64,000 bases of DNA from Streptomyces sp. A2-16 (GTDB lineage: Bacteria; Actinomycetota; Actinomycetes; Streptomycetales; Streptomycetaceae), in the NCBI RefSeq assembly GCF_018128905.1, contig NZ_CP063808.1, positions 6,262,001-6,326,000 of the forward strand, in the 5' to 3' direction. The notes beneath the pieces are model-generated. The model made no database searches, was not told the origin of the DNA, and saw only the letters and a program-made list of their open reading frames with translations. Shown one piece after another: positions 47,416 through 55,473 of this stretch (position 1 is its first letter; each line of letters begins with the position of its first letter). The position numbers were made by a program, and so were the translations under genes.

Positions 47416-47604
47416 TCAGCCCTCGATCCGGATCGCCTGGAGCGGGCACACGTCCGCGGCTTCCTCGACCTCGTCACGCAGCGCCTCGTCCGGGTCGGGG
47501 ACGTACAGCAGATGTCCGTCGTCGTCCATCGAGAAGACGTCGGGGGCGGCGAAGACGCACTGGCCGTGGTCCTGGCACTTGTTCATGTCGACGACGACCT
47601 TCAT
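47416..47604 (-). CDS. Small [3Fe-4S]-type ferredoxin of a P450 system
   Basis: A 62-aa protein, MKVVVDMNKCQDHGQCVFAA at the start. Cluster residues are Cys10, Cys16 and Cys53, with His13 in the position of a usual second Cys (CxxHxxC...CP). This pattern is frequent in actinobacterial P450 partners. It heads the minus-strand redox operon. A strong leader hairpin and an operator copy lie upstream. Confidence 0.92.
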   Translation of the reverse strand: MKVVVDMNKCQDHGQCVFAAPDVFSMDDDGHLLYVPDPDEALRDEVEEAADVCPLQAIRIEG

Positions 47605-47644
47605 GGCCGGTCCTCCTGAGGGAGCGGGAGCGAAGGGGCGAAGT

Positions 47645-47672
47645 GGGGCCCGGCCGTGAACGGCCGGGCCCC
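47645..47672. promoter_or_regulatory. Perfect 12-bp hairpin in the ferredoxin leader
   Basis: GGGGCCCGGCCG (47645-47656) and CGGCCGGGCCCC (47661-47672) are exact complements around a 4-base loop. The element lies between operator copy 3 and the ferredoxin start, so it would be transcribed in the 5' leader. It could work as an attenuator or an mRNA-stabilising structure. Confidence 0.65.
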
Positions 47673-47706
47673 GGCCAAAGGGATGCGCGGAAACGCCTCC
47701 CCAACT

Positions 47707-47722
47707 CGTTTGGCTTCAAACA
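47707..47722. promoter_or_regulatory. Island operator copy 3, upstream of the redox and meta-cleavage genes
   Basis: CGTTTGGCTTCAAACA, an almost perfect palindrome, lies 103 bases upstream of the ferredoxin start. It would control the minus-strand operon reaching the FAH-family gene. Confidence 0.7.
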
Positions 47723-47813
47723 AGGTAGGCAGCGGCCACCCCCTGGTCAATACCTATCCAGGTGGATAAATTAATTGCGCCCACCTCTTGCGGGAGGGCG
47801 CCCTCCTCCATAA

Positions 47814-47829
47814 CGTTCGGGTTCAAACG
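47814..47829. promoter_or_regulatory. Island operator copy 4, upstream of the GlnA-like gene
   Basis: CGTTCGGGTTCAAACG lies 38 bases before GTG 47868. An A/T-rich stretch at about 47750-47775 upstream could hold the promoter of the ligase-P450 pair. Confidence 0.7.
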
Positions 47830-47867
47830 AAAGCCCGAGGCTGCCCCAGCCGCCCAAGGAGGCATCG

Positions 47868-49223
47868 GTGAGCTCTCACGCCAATCCGGACATCCGCCGT
47901 CACGTCGAGCGGCTCACGGCCGACGGCATCGACGTCGTGCGGGTGATCTACCCCGACCTCATCGGCACGGACCGCGCGCGGGACGTCCTGGTGGACCATC
48001 TGCCCTCGGCCTGCGAGCACGGTCTGGCCTTCTGCCGGGCGGTCTACCACACCTCCCCGCAGGGGGACGTGGTCCCGGTCGCGGGCGGTCTGGACGCCGG
48101 GCTGCCGGACGTGTGCGTACGGCCCGACCTGTCGACCCTGTCCGTCCTGCCCTGGGAACCCGGCGTGGCCACCTGTCTGGGCGAGGTCACCGACCCGGCG
48201 ACCTCGGCTCCGGCCGCCGAGTCCCCGCGTGACCTGCTGCGCGGTGTGCTGGCCCGGTGCGCGGCACAGGGCCTGCGGCCCGTCGTCGGCCCCGAGCTGG
48301 AGTACTTCCTGCTGGAGCCCGCCCCGCAGTCCCCCACCGGCTGGCGCCGCTCCCCGGAGACCACCGGCGCCGTCTACACCGCGGGCCTGCGCGCCGACCC
48401 CGGCAACCACCTGCTGCGCACCCTGCGCGCGCTGCGCGACCTGGGCCTCGGTGTCGTCACCGGCAACCACGAGTTCGACGGCGGCCAGTACGAGATCAAC
48501 CTGACCCACTCCGAGGCCCTGGACGCCGCCGACCGCGCCTTCCGCTTCAAGGCCGCCGTCAAGGAACTGGCCCGCAAGGAAGGCAACTTGGCCACCTTCA
48601 TGGCCAAGCCCTTCAAAGACGCGGGCGGCTCCGGCTTCCACCTGCACCTCTCCTGCCAGGACGAGCAGGGGGACAACGCATTCGGTGATCCGACGGGCTC
48701 CTACGGCCTGTCCGCGACCGCCCGGCACGCCCTCGCCGGCATCCTGGCCCACGCCCCCGCGCTCGCCGCCCTCGCCAACCCGACGGTGAACTCCTACAAG
48801 CGCTTCGGCCCCGACACCCTCGCGCCCTGGCTGATCGACTGGGGGCTGGACAACCGCAGTGCCATGGTCCGGGTGCCGCCCGAGCGGGGTTCCGGGGCCC
48901 GTCTGGAGCTGCGGCTCGGGGACGCGAGCGCCAACCCGTACCTGCTCGTCGCCGGTACTCTCGCCGCCGCCCTGCTGGGCGTCCACGCCGGTGAGGAGCC
49001 GCCGGCGCCGCTGGAGGGCTACGGCTACGACACCGCCCGCTCGGCCGTCCTGCCCATGGACCTGTCCGCCGCGCTGGACGCGCTGGAGGCCGACACCGAT
49101 CTGTCCGAGCTGCTCGGCAAGGACTTCACCACCTCCTACCTCTCCTACAAGCGCAACGAGGTCGAACGCTTCCAACGGCATGTCACCGACTGGGAGTTCA
49201 CCGAGTACGCCTACCACCTGTGA
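47868..49223 (+). CDS. Glutamine-synthetase-family gamma-glutamyl ligase
   Basis: A 451-aa GSI-fold protein. It keeps the core elements: GPELEYFLLEP, GNHEFDGGQYEINLTHSEAL, MAKPFKDAGGSGFHLHLSCQ, NPTVNSYKRFGP, DNRSAMVRVP and RLELRLGDASANPYL. Members of this GlnA-like group (PuuA, and the Streptomyces GlnA3/GlnA4 type) join glutamate to an amine rather than to ammonia. Gene context (amidotransferases, aldehyde dehydrogenase, amine permease) favours an amine ligase. AAGGAGG precedes GTG 47868. The amine is unknown. Confidence 0.88.
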   Translation: MSSHANPDIRRHVERLTADGIDVVRVIYPDLIGTDRARDVLVDHLPSACEHGLAFCRAVYHTSPQGDVVPVAGGLDAGLPDVCVRPDLSTLSVLPWEPGVATCLGEVTDPATSAPAAESPRDLLRGVLARCAAQGLRPVVGPELEYFLLEPAPQSPTGWRRSPETTGAVYTAGLRADPGNHLLRTLRALRDLGLGVVTGNHEFDGGQYEINLTHSEALDAADRAFRFKAAVKELARKEGNLATFMAKPFKDAGGSGFHLHLSCQDEQGDNAFGDPTGSYGLSATARHALAGILAHAPALAALANPTVNSYKRFGPDTLAPWLIDWGLDNRSAMVRVPPERGSGARLELRLGDASANPYLLVAGTLAAALLGVHAGEEPPAPLEGYGYDTARSAVLPMDLSAALDALEADTDLSELLGKDFTTSYLSYKRNEVERFQRHVTDWEFTEYAYHL

Positions 49224-49240
49224 CGACTGGGAGCACCCAC

Positions 49241-50521
49241 GTGACCACTGTTGTTCCGGCCGCCGCCGAGCCGATGGCGCTCGCCGACGTCGACCTCGCC
49301 AACCTCGACCACTTCACCGACGGGGTCACCCCCTGGCGGATGTTCCACACCCTGCGCCACGAGGACCCGGTGCACTGGCAGCCCGAGGAGGCGCCCAACT
49401 CCGGCTTCTGGGCGGTCACCCGGCACGCGGACATCGCACGCGTCGACCGGGACGCCGAGACCTTCACCTCCACGAGGTTCGTCAACCTGGAGGAGGTCGA
49501 CGAGGACCAGATCGCAAAGCGCGCCTCCATCCTGGAGCTGGACGGCGTCCGCCACCGGGCCCTGCGCAGCGTGATCCAGCGCCAGTTCGGCGCGGGGGTC
49601 ATCAACAGCTACACCGACTTCCTGCGCGGTCTGACCGCGAAGACCCTGGACGCGGCCCTGGCCAAGGGGACCTTCGACTTCGTCAAGGAGGTCTCGGCGG
49701 ACTTCCCCATCAACGTCCTGGCCCGCCTCCTCGACGTCCCGCCGGAGGACAACCAGCAGCTGATCGACTGGGGCAACCGCATCATCGGCAACACCGACCC
49801 CGACTACGCGGACGTCCTGCTGCACAGCGCGGAGAGCGAGAAGTACCGCGATCTGCCGTTCCGCTCCCCCGCCTCGCTCGAAGTCTTCGCGTACGGGCGG
49901 GAGCTGGCGCGCCAGCGGCGCGGCGGGGACGGCACCGACCTGGTGTCCAAGCTGGTCAACACCACCCCGCGCGACGGCGTCCCGCTCTCGGCGCAGGACT
50001 TCGACAACTACTTCCTGCTGCTGGTGGTGGCCGGCAACGAGACCACCCGGCACACCATCACCCACTCCATGCTGGCCCTCCTCCAGCACCCCGAGCAGTT
50101 GGCCCGCTTGCGGGACGACCCGTCGCTGATCCCCACGGCGGTCGAGGAGTTCCTGCGCTGGGCCTCGCCCGTCTACCACTTCCGGCGCACCGCGACCCGG
50201 GACGTCGAACTCGGCGGCAAGCAGGTCCGGGAGGGCGACAAGGTCGTCATGTGGTACGCCTCCGGCAACCGCGACGAGGAGGTCTTCGGCAACCCGTACG
50301 ACTTCGACGTGGCCCGGGAGCACAACGACCATGTCACCTTCGGCAAGGGCAGCCCGCACCTGTGCCTGGGCAACCTCCTCGCCCGCACCGAGATCCGGAT
50401 CATGTTCGAGGAGCTGATCCCGCGCCTCGCCGACATCCGGCTGGTGGGTGACGTCCCCCGGGTGCGCTCGAACTTCGTCAACGGCATCAAGAAGCTGCCG
50501 GTGGAGGTCACCCTGGCCTGA
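49241..50521 (+). CDS. Cytochrome P450
   Basis: A 426-aa bacterial class I P450. The I-helix oxygen-binding motif is AGNETTRHTI, the K-helix ExxR is in AVEEFLRWASPVYHFRRTA, and the haem loop FGKGSPHLCLGNLLART has the cysteine ligand. GTG 49241 has GGGAG 6-10 bases upstream; a GTG at 49220 overlapping the ligase stop is less likely. It is cotranscribed with the ligase, and its electron partners are encoded divergently under the same operator type. It may hydroxylate the gamma-glutamylated amine or the aromatic ring. Confidence 0.93.
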   Translation: MTTVVPAAAEPMALADVDLANLDHFTDGVTPWRMFHTLRHEDPVHWQPEEAPNSGFWAVTRHADIARVDRDAETFTSTRFVNLEEVDEDQIAKRASILELDGVRHRALRSVIQRQFGAGVINSYTDFLRGLTAKTLDAALAKGTFDFVKEVSADFPINVLARLLDVPPEDNQQLIDWGNRIIGNTDPDYADVLLHSAESEKYRDLPFRSPASLEVFAYGRELARQRRGGDGTDLVSKLVNTTPRDGVPLSAQDFDNYFLLLVVAGNETTRHTITHSMLALLQHPEQLARLRDDPSLIPTAVEEFLRWASPVYHFRRTATRDVELGGKQVREGDKVVMWYASGNRDEEVFGNPYDFDVAREHNDHVTFGKGSPHLCLGNLLARTEIRIMFEELIPRLADIRLVGDVPRVRSNFVNGIKKLPVEVTLA

Positions 50522-50527
50522 CCGGGC

Positions 50528-52261
50528 TCATCCGCCGTCCCGCTGCGCGTGTGCCTCGGCGAGCAGAAGGTAGGCGGCGGCCGTCCATGTGTAGGCGCGG
50601 TCGCGCAGACCCGTTCCGGTCAGGGCGTCGAAGTTCTCCGCGAAGCCGTGGTGCTCGCACAGGGCCCGGAAGCGGGCGCTGATCTCGTCGGCCAGCCGGT
50701 GGTGGCCGCCGCGGCGCAGACCGTCCTCGACGAGGACCGTGGCAGGAGCCCAGATCGGGCCGCGCCAGTAGCCGTCGGCCGCGTAGTGCGGCGAGGACGG
50801 CAGTTCGGTGGCCAGGCCGTACGGGGTCAGATGGGCCTCGATCCGGGCGGCCAGCACCTCGCCGATCTCCTGCGGCAGATGCTCGCCCAGCACGACGGGC
50901 ATCAGGTCGAGCAGGCTGGAGGTGCCCCAGGTGTCGCCGCTGTCGACGCCCTGGGCGACGAACCGGTCGCCCCTCCAGAGCTGGTCGAGCATCGCCCGCT
51001 GGGTCTCCTCGGCGGCCCGCGTCCACCGGCCGGCTTCCTCGGGTCTGTCCAACAGCTCTGCCAGATCGGCGAGTTCACGCAGCTGGAGAGTCAGGAAGGC
51101 GGCCAGGTCCGCGGTGACGACCATGCGTTCGGGGTCGAAGGTGGTGGCGTTGTCCCAGCCGCTGTCATTGCCGTGCTGGTAGTGCGGCAGGGCGGCGCCG
51201 GGCGCGCGCCGGGCGGTGAGCCAGAACTCCGTCCAGCGCTGCAGCCTGTCGTACGTCCCGGTCAGCTCGGCCCGGTCGGGCGGGGTCGGGAGCCTGCGGC
51301 GGAGGTGACCGAAGGCCCAGCCGTGGATGGGCGGTTTGACGAAGTTGTGGAGCACCTCGGAGTGGGTGACCGAGTCGGGCAGTGCCCCGGTCTCGTCCTG
51401 GTGGTCGAAGGGCAGCTGGAACTGGTCCCGGGCCAGTTCGGGGCAACCGGGCGCGAGGGCGAGGGCGTTGAAGCAGTGGTCCCAGCTCCAGACCTTGTCC
51501 ATCCAGTGCTTGGACATCAGGACGCCGGGCCGGGTGACCAGGCCGGCCGGGCGTACGGTCGCCGACCACAGGACGTAGGCGGCGAGTTCGGCGGCCGGGG
51601 TGGCGGACGAGCGCCAGGGGGCCACGGTGTCGACGAAGTCCGCGAAGGAGTTCCGGGCGGCCTCGACGACCTTGGCGAAGGCCGCCGTCGGCACGTGAGG
51701 AGGGCGGGCGGTGTCGAGTTCCTCGACGGCGATCTCCCAGCCGCCGTCCGCGTCGGCGACGGTGACACCGCGGTCGGCGCTGCCCAGGGCCTGGCTGCCG
51801 AACACCCCGGCCACCGTGCCGGCGAGCAGCGTGACCCGGTAGCGGCGTCCGGTCTCGTACGAGGTGAACACGTACGCGTCGACGGCCGGTTCGCGGTAGA
51901 AGTACGTGCCGCTGAACGGGGTGAGCGTCCGGGCCGCCGCCGAGATCCGCAGCGGCAGACCCGCACCGCGCAGTCGTACGGTGTCCGGCGACTCGTAGGT
52001 GAGATCCACGCGCCCGGCCGCGCCGGTCCAGGTCAGCAGGCCCGGGGCCGCCTCGACGCGGGTCTCGGCCCGCTCGCCGGTCGCGGGGTCGAGCGGCACG
52101 AGGCTCAGGACGGCGTGCATGCCGTTCTGGTGCGAGACGAGGTGGAGGTCCTCGGCGTACGTCTTCTCCGCCACCACCGGGGAGATGCCGAACCAGGATC
52201 CGTAGGTGCTGAACGGGATGTCGTGGACGGAGAAGGCCGGGCCGGAACGGGCGACGGTCAT
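50528..52261 (-). CDS. GH63-like glycoside hydrolase (MGH1/glucosidase I-type (alpha/alpha)6 domain)
   Basis: A 577-aa cytoplasmic protein without a signal peptide. An N-terminal beta domain is followed by an (alpha/alpha)6 barrel with KVWSWDHCFNALALAPG, HGNDSGWDNATTFDPE, GDTWGTSSLLDLMPVVLG and YWRGPIWAPATVLVEDGL, the last being a hallmark of GH63 and related exo-glucosidases. It is the last gene behind the ABC importer, so it should cleave imported oligosaccharides. It converges with the P450 gene at a 6-base gap. Confidence 0.83.
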   Translation of the reverse strand: MTVARSGPAFSVHDIPFSTYGSWFGISPVVAEKTYAEDLHLVSHQNGMHAVLSLVPLDPATGERAETRVEAAPGLLTWTGAAGRVDLTYESPDTVRLRGAGLPLRISAAARTLTPFSGTYFYREPAVDAYVFTSYETGRRYRVTLLAGTVAGVFGSQALGSADRGVTVADADGGWEIAVEELDTARPPHVPTAAFAKVVEAARNSFADFVDTVAPWRSSATPAAELAAYVLWSATVRPAGLVTRPGVLMSKHWMDKVWSWDHCFNALALAPGCPELARDQFQLPFDHQDETGALPDSVTHSEVLHNFVKPPIHGWAFGHLRRRLPTPPDRAELTGTYDRLQRWTEFWLTARRAPGAALPHYQHGNDSGWDNATTFDPERMVVTADLAAFLTLQLRELADLAELLDRPEEAGRWTRAAEETQRAMLDQLWRGDRFVAQGVDSGDTWGTSSLLDLMPVVLGEHLPQEIGEVLAARIEAHLTPYGLATELPSSPHYAADGYWRGPIWAPATVLVEDGLRRGGHHRLADEISARFRALCEHHGFAENFDALTGTGLRDRAYTWTAAAYLLLAEAHAQRDGG

Positions 52262-52308
52262 GAAGGGGTTTCTCGTTTCTCGAGCGGTGGGGCCGACGGG
52301 TGGGGGTC

Positions 52309-53118
52309 TCAGTCCTTCACGGCACCGGCGGTCACACCGGCGGCGACGTAGCGCTGGGCGAGGACGAGGATGACCGCGGCGGGCAGCGAGGCGACGACGG
52401 CGGTGGCCATGATGGCGTTCCACTCCTGGTTGTTGTTGCCGATGTAGTGGTAGATGCCGAGGGTGATCGGCTCGTGGGCGCCACCGTTGACCAGGGTGCT
52501 GGCGAAGACGAAGTCCGACCAGGACCACAGGAACGCGAACAGGGACACCGTGACGACGGCGTTGCGGCTCATCGGCAGGACCACCGACCAGAAGGTGCGC
52601 AGGGCGCGCGCCCCGTCCACCTGGGCGGCCTGGAGGAGTTCGCCGGGGATGCCGGACATGAACGCGGTGAAGATGAGCACCGCGAAGGGGACGGCCAGGG
52701 TCGAGTCGGCGACGATCAGGCCGGGGACGGACTGGAGCAGACCGAGCTGGAGGTAGATGGCGTAGAAGCCCATCGCCATGATGATGCCCGGGATCATCTG
52801 GGCGGCGAGCAGGGCGAAGCTGAGGATGCCGCCGCCGCGCGGACGGAGCTTGGCCAGCGCGTAGCCGGCCGGGGCGGCCAGCGCCACGGTCAGCACGACG
52901 GTGCCCAGGGCGACGACCAGGCTGGTACCCAGATAGGGCAGTTGCTCGTTCAGGACCGTGCGGTAGCCGGCCAGGGTGCCGTGGAGGGGGAACAGGTCCG
53001 GTGGGCTCTTGCGCATGTCCTGGTCGCGGGTGAAGGACACGTTGACCATCCAGTAGACCGGGAAGAGCATGATCCCGGTCAGCAGCAGGCCCGCACCGGT
53101 CTTCCACATCGGTCTCAT
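52309..53118 (-). CDS. ABC sugar importer permease, MalG type
   Basis: A 269-aa protein with six predicted spans. The EAA loop of binding-protein-dependent permeases appears as ELLQAAQVDGARALRTFWSV followed by VLPMSR. ATG 53118 overlaps the partner permease stop (ATGA). No ATPase gene is nearby; such importers usually share MsiK in Streptomyces. Confidence 0.92.
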   Translation of the reverse strand: MRPMWKTGAGLLLTGIMLFPVYWMVNVSFTRDQDMRKSPPDLFPLHGTLAGYRTVLNEQLPYLGTSLVVALGTVVLTVALAAPAGYALAKLRPRGGGILSFALLAAQMIPGIIMAMGFYAIYLQLGLLQSVPGLIVADSTLAVPFAVLIFTAFMSGIPGELLQAAQVDGARALRTFWSVVLPMSRNAVVTVSLFAFLWSWSDFVFASTLVNGGAHEPITLGIYHYIGNNNQEWNAIMATAVVASLPAAVILVLAQRYVAAGVTAGAVKD

Positions 53119-54068
53119 GACAGTGCCTGCTTTCGCTGGGCCCGCACGTAGATCAGGCCGAAGACCAGGGCGGCGACCACGAGCAGGTTGCCGACGGCCG
53201 CGCCGGGGCCGAAGGCTGGCAGGAGGTTGCCGAAGCCGAGCTGGTAGGACCAGGTGGCGAAGGTGGTGGAGGAGTCGGCCGGACCGCCTTTGGTCATGAT
53301 CCAGATGATGTCGAAGACCTTGAGCGTGTAGACGAGCCCGAGCAGCAGGGTGATCGCGGAGACCGGGCGCAGCAGCGGGAAGGTGATGCGCCAGAACCGC
53401 TGCCAGGCGTTCGCTCCGTCCAGGGCGGCCGCCTCGTACAGGCTCGACGGGATCGACTGCAGGCCGCTGTGGAGGACGACCAGGTTGAAGGGGACGCCGA
53501 TCCAGATGTTCGCGATGATCACCGAGGCCAGCGACCAGGACGGCGAGGTCAGCCAGTTGACCGGGTCGAGGCCGAAGGCGTGCAGCAGGGCGTTGACGAT
53601 GCCGGAGTCGCTGTTGAGCATCCACGACCAGGTGGAGGCCGACACGATCAGCGGCAGCAGCCACGGTACGAGGAACAGGGCGCGCAGGGTGGCGGAGAGC
53701 CGGAAGTTCTGGTGGAAGAAGACCGCCAGGGCCAGGCCGATGGCGTACTGGAAGAGCAGGCACACGGCGGTGAAGACGACGGTGTGCAGCAGGGCCGGGG
53801 CGAAGGTCGGGTCGTCGAAGATCTTCCGGTAGTTGGCCAGCCCCGTGAACGGTGCGTCGCCCTGGACGAAGGAGCGCACGGTGTAGTTGCGCAGGCTCAG
53901 GTCGAGGTTGCGGTAGAGCGGATAGGCGTAGAAGAGGGCGAGGTAGAGGGTCACCGGGGCCAGGAACGCCCAGGCGGCCCAGTGCGGGGAGGCGGGCCGG
54001 CGCCGCGCCTCGGGCCTCGCGCCCTCGGAGTCGGTCCGAGGGCGCGGCACTTGTTTCGTCTGGCTCAT
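53115..54068 (-). CDS. ABC sugar importer permease, MalF type
   Basis: A 317-aa protein with an N-terminal cytoplasmic tail (QVPRPRTDSEGARPEARRR) and about six spans (WAFLAPVTLYLALFYAYPLY). The EAA loop reads SLYEAAALDGANAWQRFWRI. It pairs with the MalG-type permease, overlapping it by 4 bases, and lies 20 bases after the binding-protein gene. Confidence 0.92.
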   Translation of the reverse strand: MSQTKQVPRPRTDSEGARPEARRRPASPHWAAWAFLAPVTLYLALFYAYPLYRNLDLSLRNYTVRSFVQGDAPFTGLANYRKIFDDPTFAPALLHTVVFTAVCLLFQYAIGLALAVFFHQNFRLSATLRALFLVPWLLPLIVSASTWSWMLNSDSGIVNALLHAFGLDPVNWLTSPSWSLASVIIANIWIGVPFNLVVLHSGLQSIPSSLYEAAALDGANAWQRFWRITFPLLRPVSAITLLLGLVYTLKVFDIIWIMTKGGPADSSTTFATWSYQLGFGNLLPAFGPGAAVGNLLVVAALVFGLIYVRAQRKQALS

Positions 54069-54088
54069 CAACTGGCCCCGGGGTGCGC

Positions 54089-55336
54089 TCACTTGACGGC
54101 GGACTGGGCGTCGGTCAGCGCGTCCTTCGGGGACTTCGAGCCGCTGAGCGCGGACTGGACGGCCTTCCACATCTGCTCGGAGATCTTGGGGTACTTGGTG
54201 CCGAGGTCGTCGCTGGTGCGGCCCTTGGCGGACTTGACCGCCTCCACCCACGGCTTCAGCGCGGCGTTCGCGGCGACCTGCTTGTCCTGGACCTCGCTGG
54301 TGGGGGCCACGTAGGACAGCGTGTTGTCGGTCTCGAGGAGGCCCGCCGCGCTGGTCAGACAGGCAGCCAGCTTCTGGGAGGTGGCGTAGCGGCCGGTGTC
54401 GTCCTGGACGGGGAGGGTGACGAACTCGCCGCCGGTGGGGGCGGGGGCGGAGCCTCCGTCGGCGCCGGGGATCGGCAGGACGCCGTACGGGAATCCGGCC
54501 TTCTCGGCGTTGGCGAGCTGCCAGGTGCCGTTCTCCGCGAAGGCGTACTCGCCGGTGGCGAACTCCTGCCAGCTGGTGGTCTGGGTGTTGTTGAGGACCG
54601 AGTTGGGGGCGTAGCCGCTCTTCAGCCAGTCCTTCCACAGCGAGAGCGCCGACTCGCCCTGCGCCGAGTCGAGTTCGGTGAGCTTGGCGCCTGCGCCCCA
54701 GAACCAGGGCAGGAACTGGAAGCTGCCTTCCTCGGTGCCGATCGCGGAGAAGGTGATGCCCTTCTTCCCGGCCTTCTTCACCTTCTCCAGGGCCGCCGTC
54801 AGCGAGGCCCAGTCCTTCACCGAGGCGATGTCCACGCCGGCTTCCTTGAGGACCTTCTCGTTGTAGTAGAGCGCGAGGGTGTTGGCGCCGATCGGGGTGC
54901 CGTAGGTCTTGCCGCCGGACTGGCCGGCCGCGAGCAGGTTGGGGTCGACCTTCGAGGTGTCCAGCTTGTTGTCGTCGGTCGTGGTGAGCACGCCCGCCTC
55001 GGCCAGCGTGGAGACGACCGGGTTGTCGACGATGAGGATGTCCGGGGAGTTGCCCTGCTGGGCGGCGAGCAGGGTCTTGTTGGCGAGGTCGCTCGTGTCG
55101 AAGCCGGTCCGCTTGACCTTGACGCCCGCCTCGGTGCCGCACTTGTCCAGCAGGGTCGTCCAGGCCGAGCCCTTGGCGAACTGCGGGTACGGGTCCCACA
55201 CGGTGTAGGTACCGCTGTCGGCACCCTTGGTGCCGCTGCTGCCCGAGCCGGAGCCGCAGGCGGTGACGCCGGTGGCGACGGCGAGGGAGATCAGGATCGC
55301 GGCGGTGGGACGGCGGTGTCTGGCGAAACTGGTCAT
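54089..55336 (-). CDS. ABC sugar-binding lipoprotein
   Basis: A 415-aa family-1 extracellular binding protein. The N-terminal signal ends in a lipobox VTAC followed by a Gly/Ser linker (GSGSGSSGTKG). Substrate-binding features include GNSPDILIVDNP, ALYYNEKVLKEAGVD and WQEFATGEYAFAENGTWQLA. ATG 55336 has AAGGAAC upstream. It captures an oligosaccharide, likely released by the secreted hydrolase at 56836-60480, for the two permeases downstream. Confidence 0.93.
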   Translation of the reverse strand: MTSFARHRRPTAAILISLAVATGVTACGSGSGSSGTKGADSGTYTVWDPYPQFAKGSAWTTLLDKCGTEAGVKVKRTGFDTSDLANKTLLAAQQGNSPDILIVDNPVVSTLAEAGVLTTTDDNKLDTSKVDPNLLAAGQSGGKTYGTPIGANTLALYYNEKVLKEAGVDIASVKDWASLTAALEKVKKAGKKGITFSAIGTEEGSFQFLPWFWGAGAKLTELDSAQGESALSLWKDWLKSGYAPNSVLNNTQTTSWQEFATGEYAFAENGTWQLANAEKAGFPYGVLPIPGADGGSAPAPTGGEFVTLPVQDDTGRYATSQKLAACLTSAAGLLETDNTLSYVAPTSEVQDKQVAANAALKPWVEAVKSAKGRTSDDLGTKYPKISEQMWKAVQSALSGSKSPKDALTDAQSAVK

Positions 55337-55473
55337 GGCGGTTCCTTCGGTGTGTGACATGCGGGTGCCGCGGCAGTGGGTCGCGCGCAGAGGCGGGCAC
55401 GGCGAACAGCGCCGTCGGGCGGCGTTCGGACGTGAGCGGTGTGACGGTGACGCGTGCGGTTCGGGAGGGTGAA

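Noticed and set aside
36414..50521. Secondary-metabolite biosynthetic cluster because of the P450 and ligase
   Set aside because: No PKS, NRPS, terpene or RiPP core enzyme is present. The permease, dehydrogenases, ring-cleavage dioxygenase and FAH-family protein indicate catabolism.
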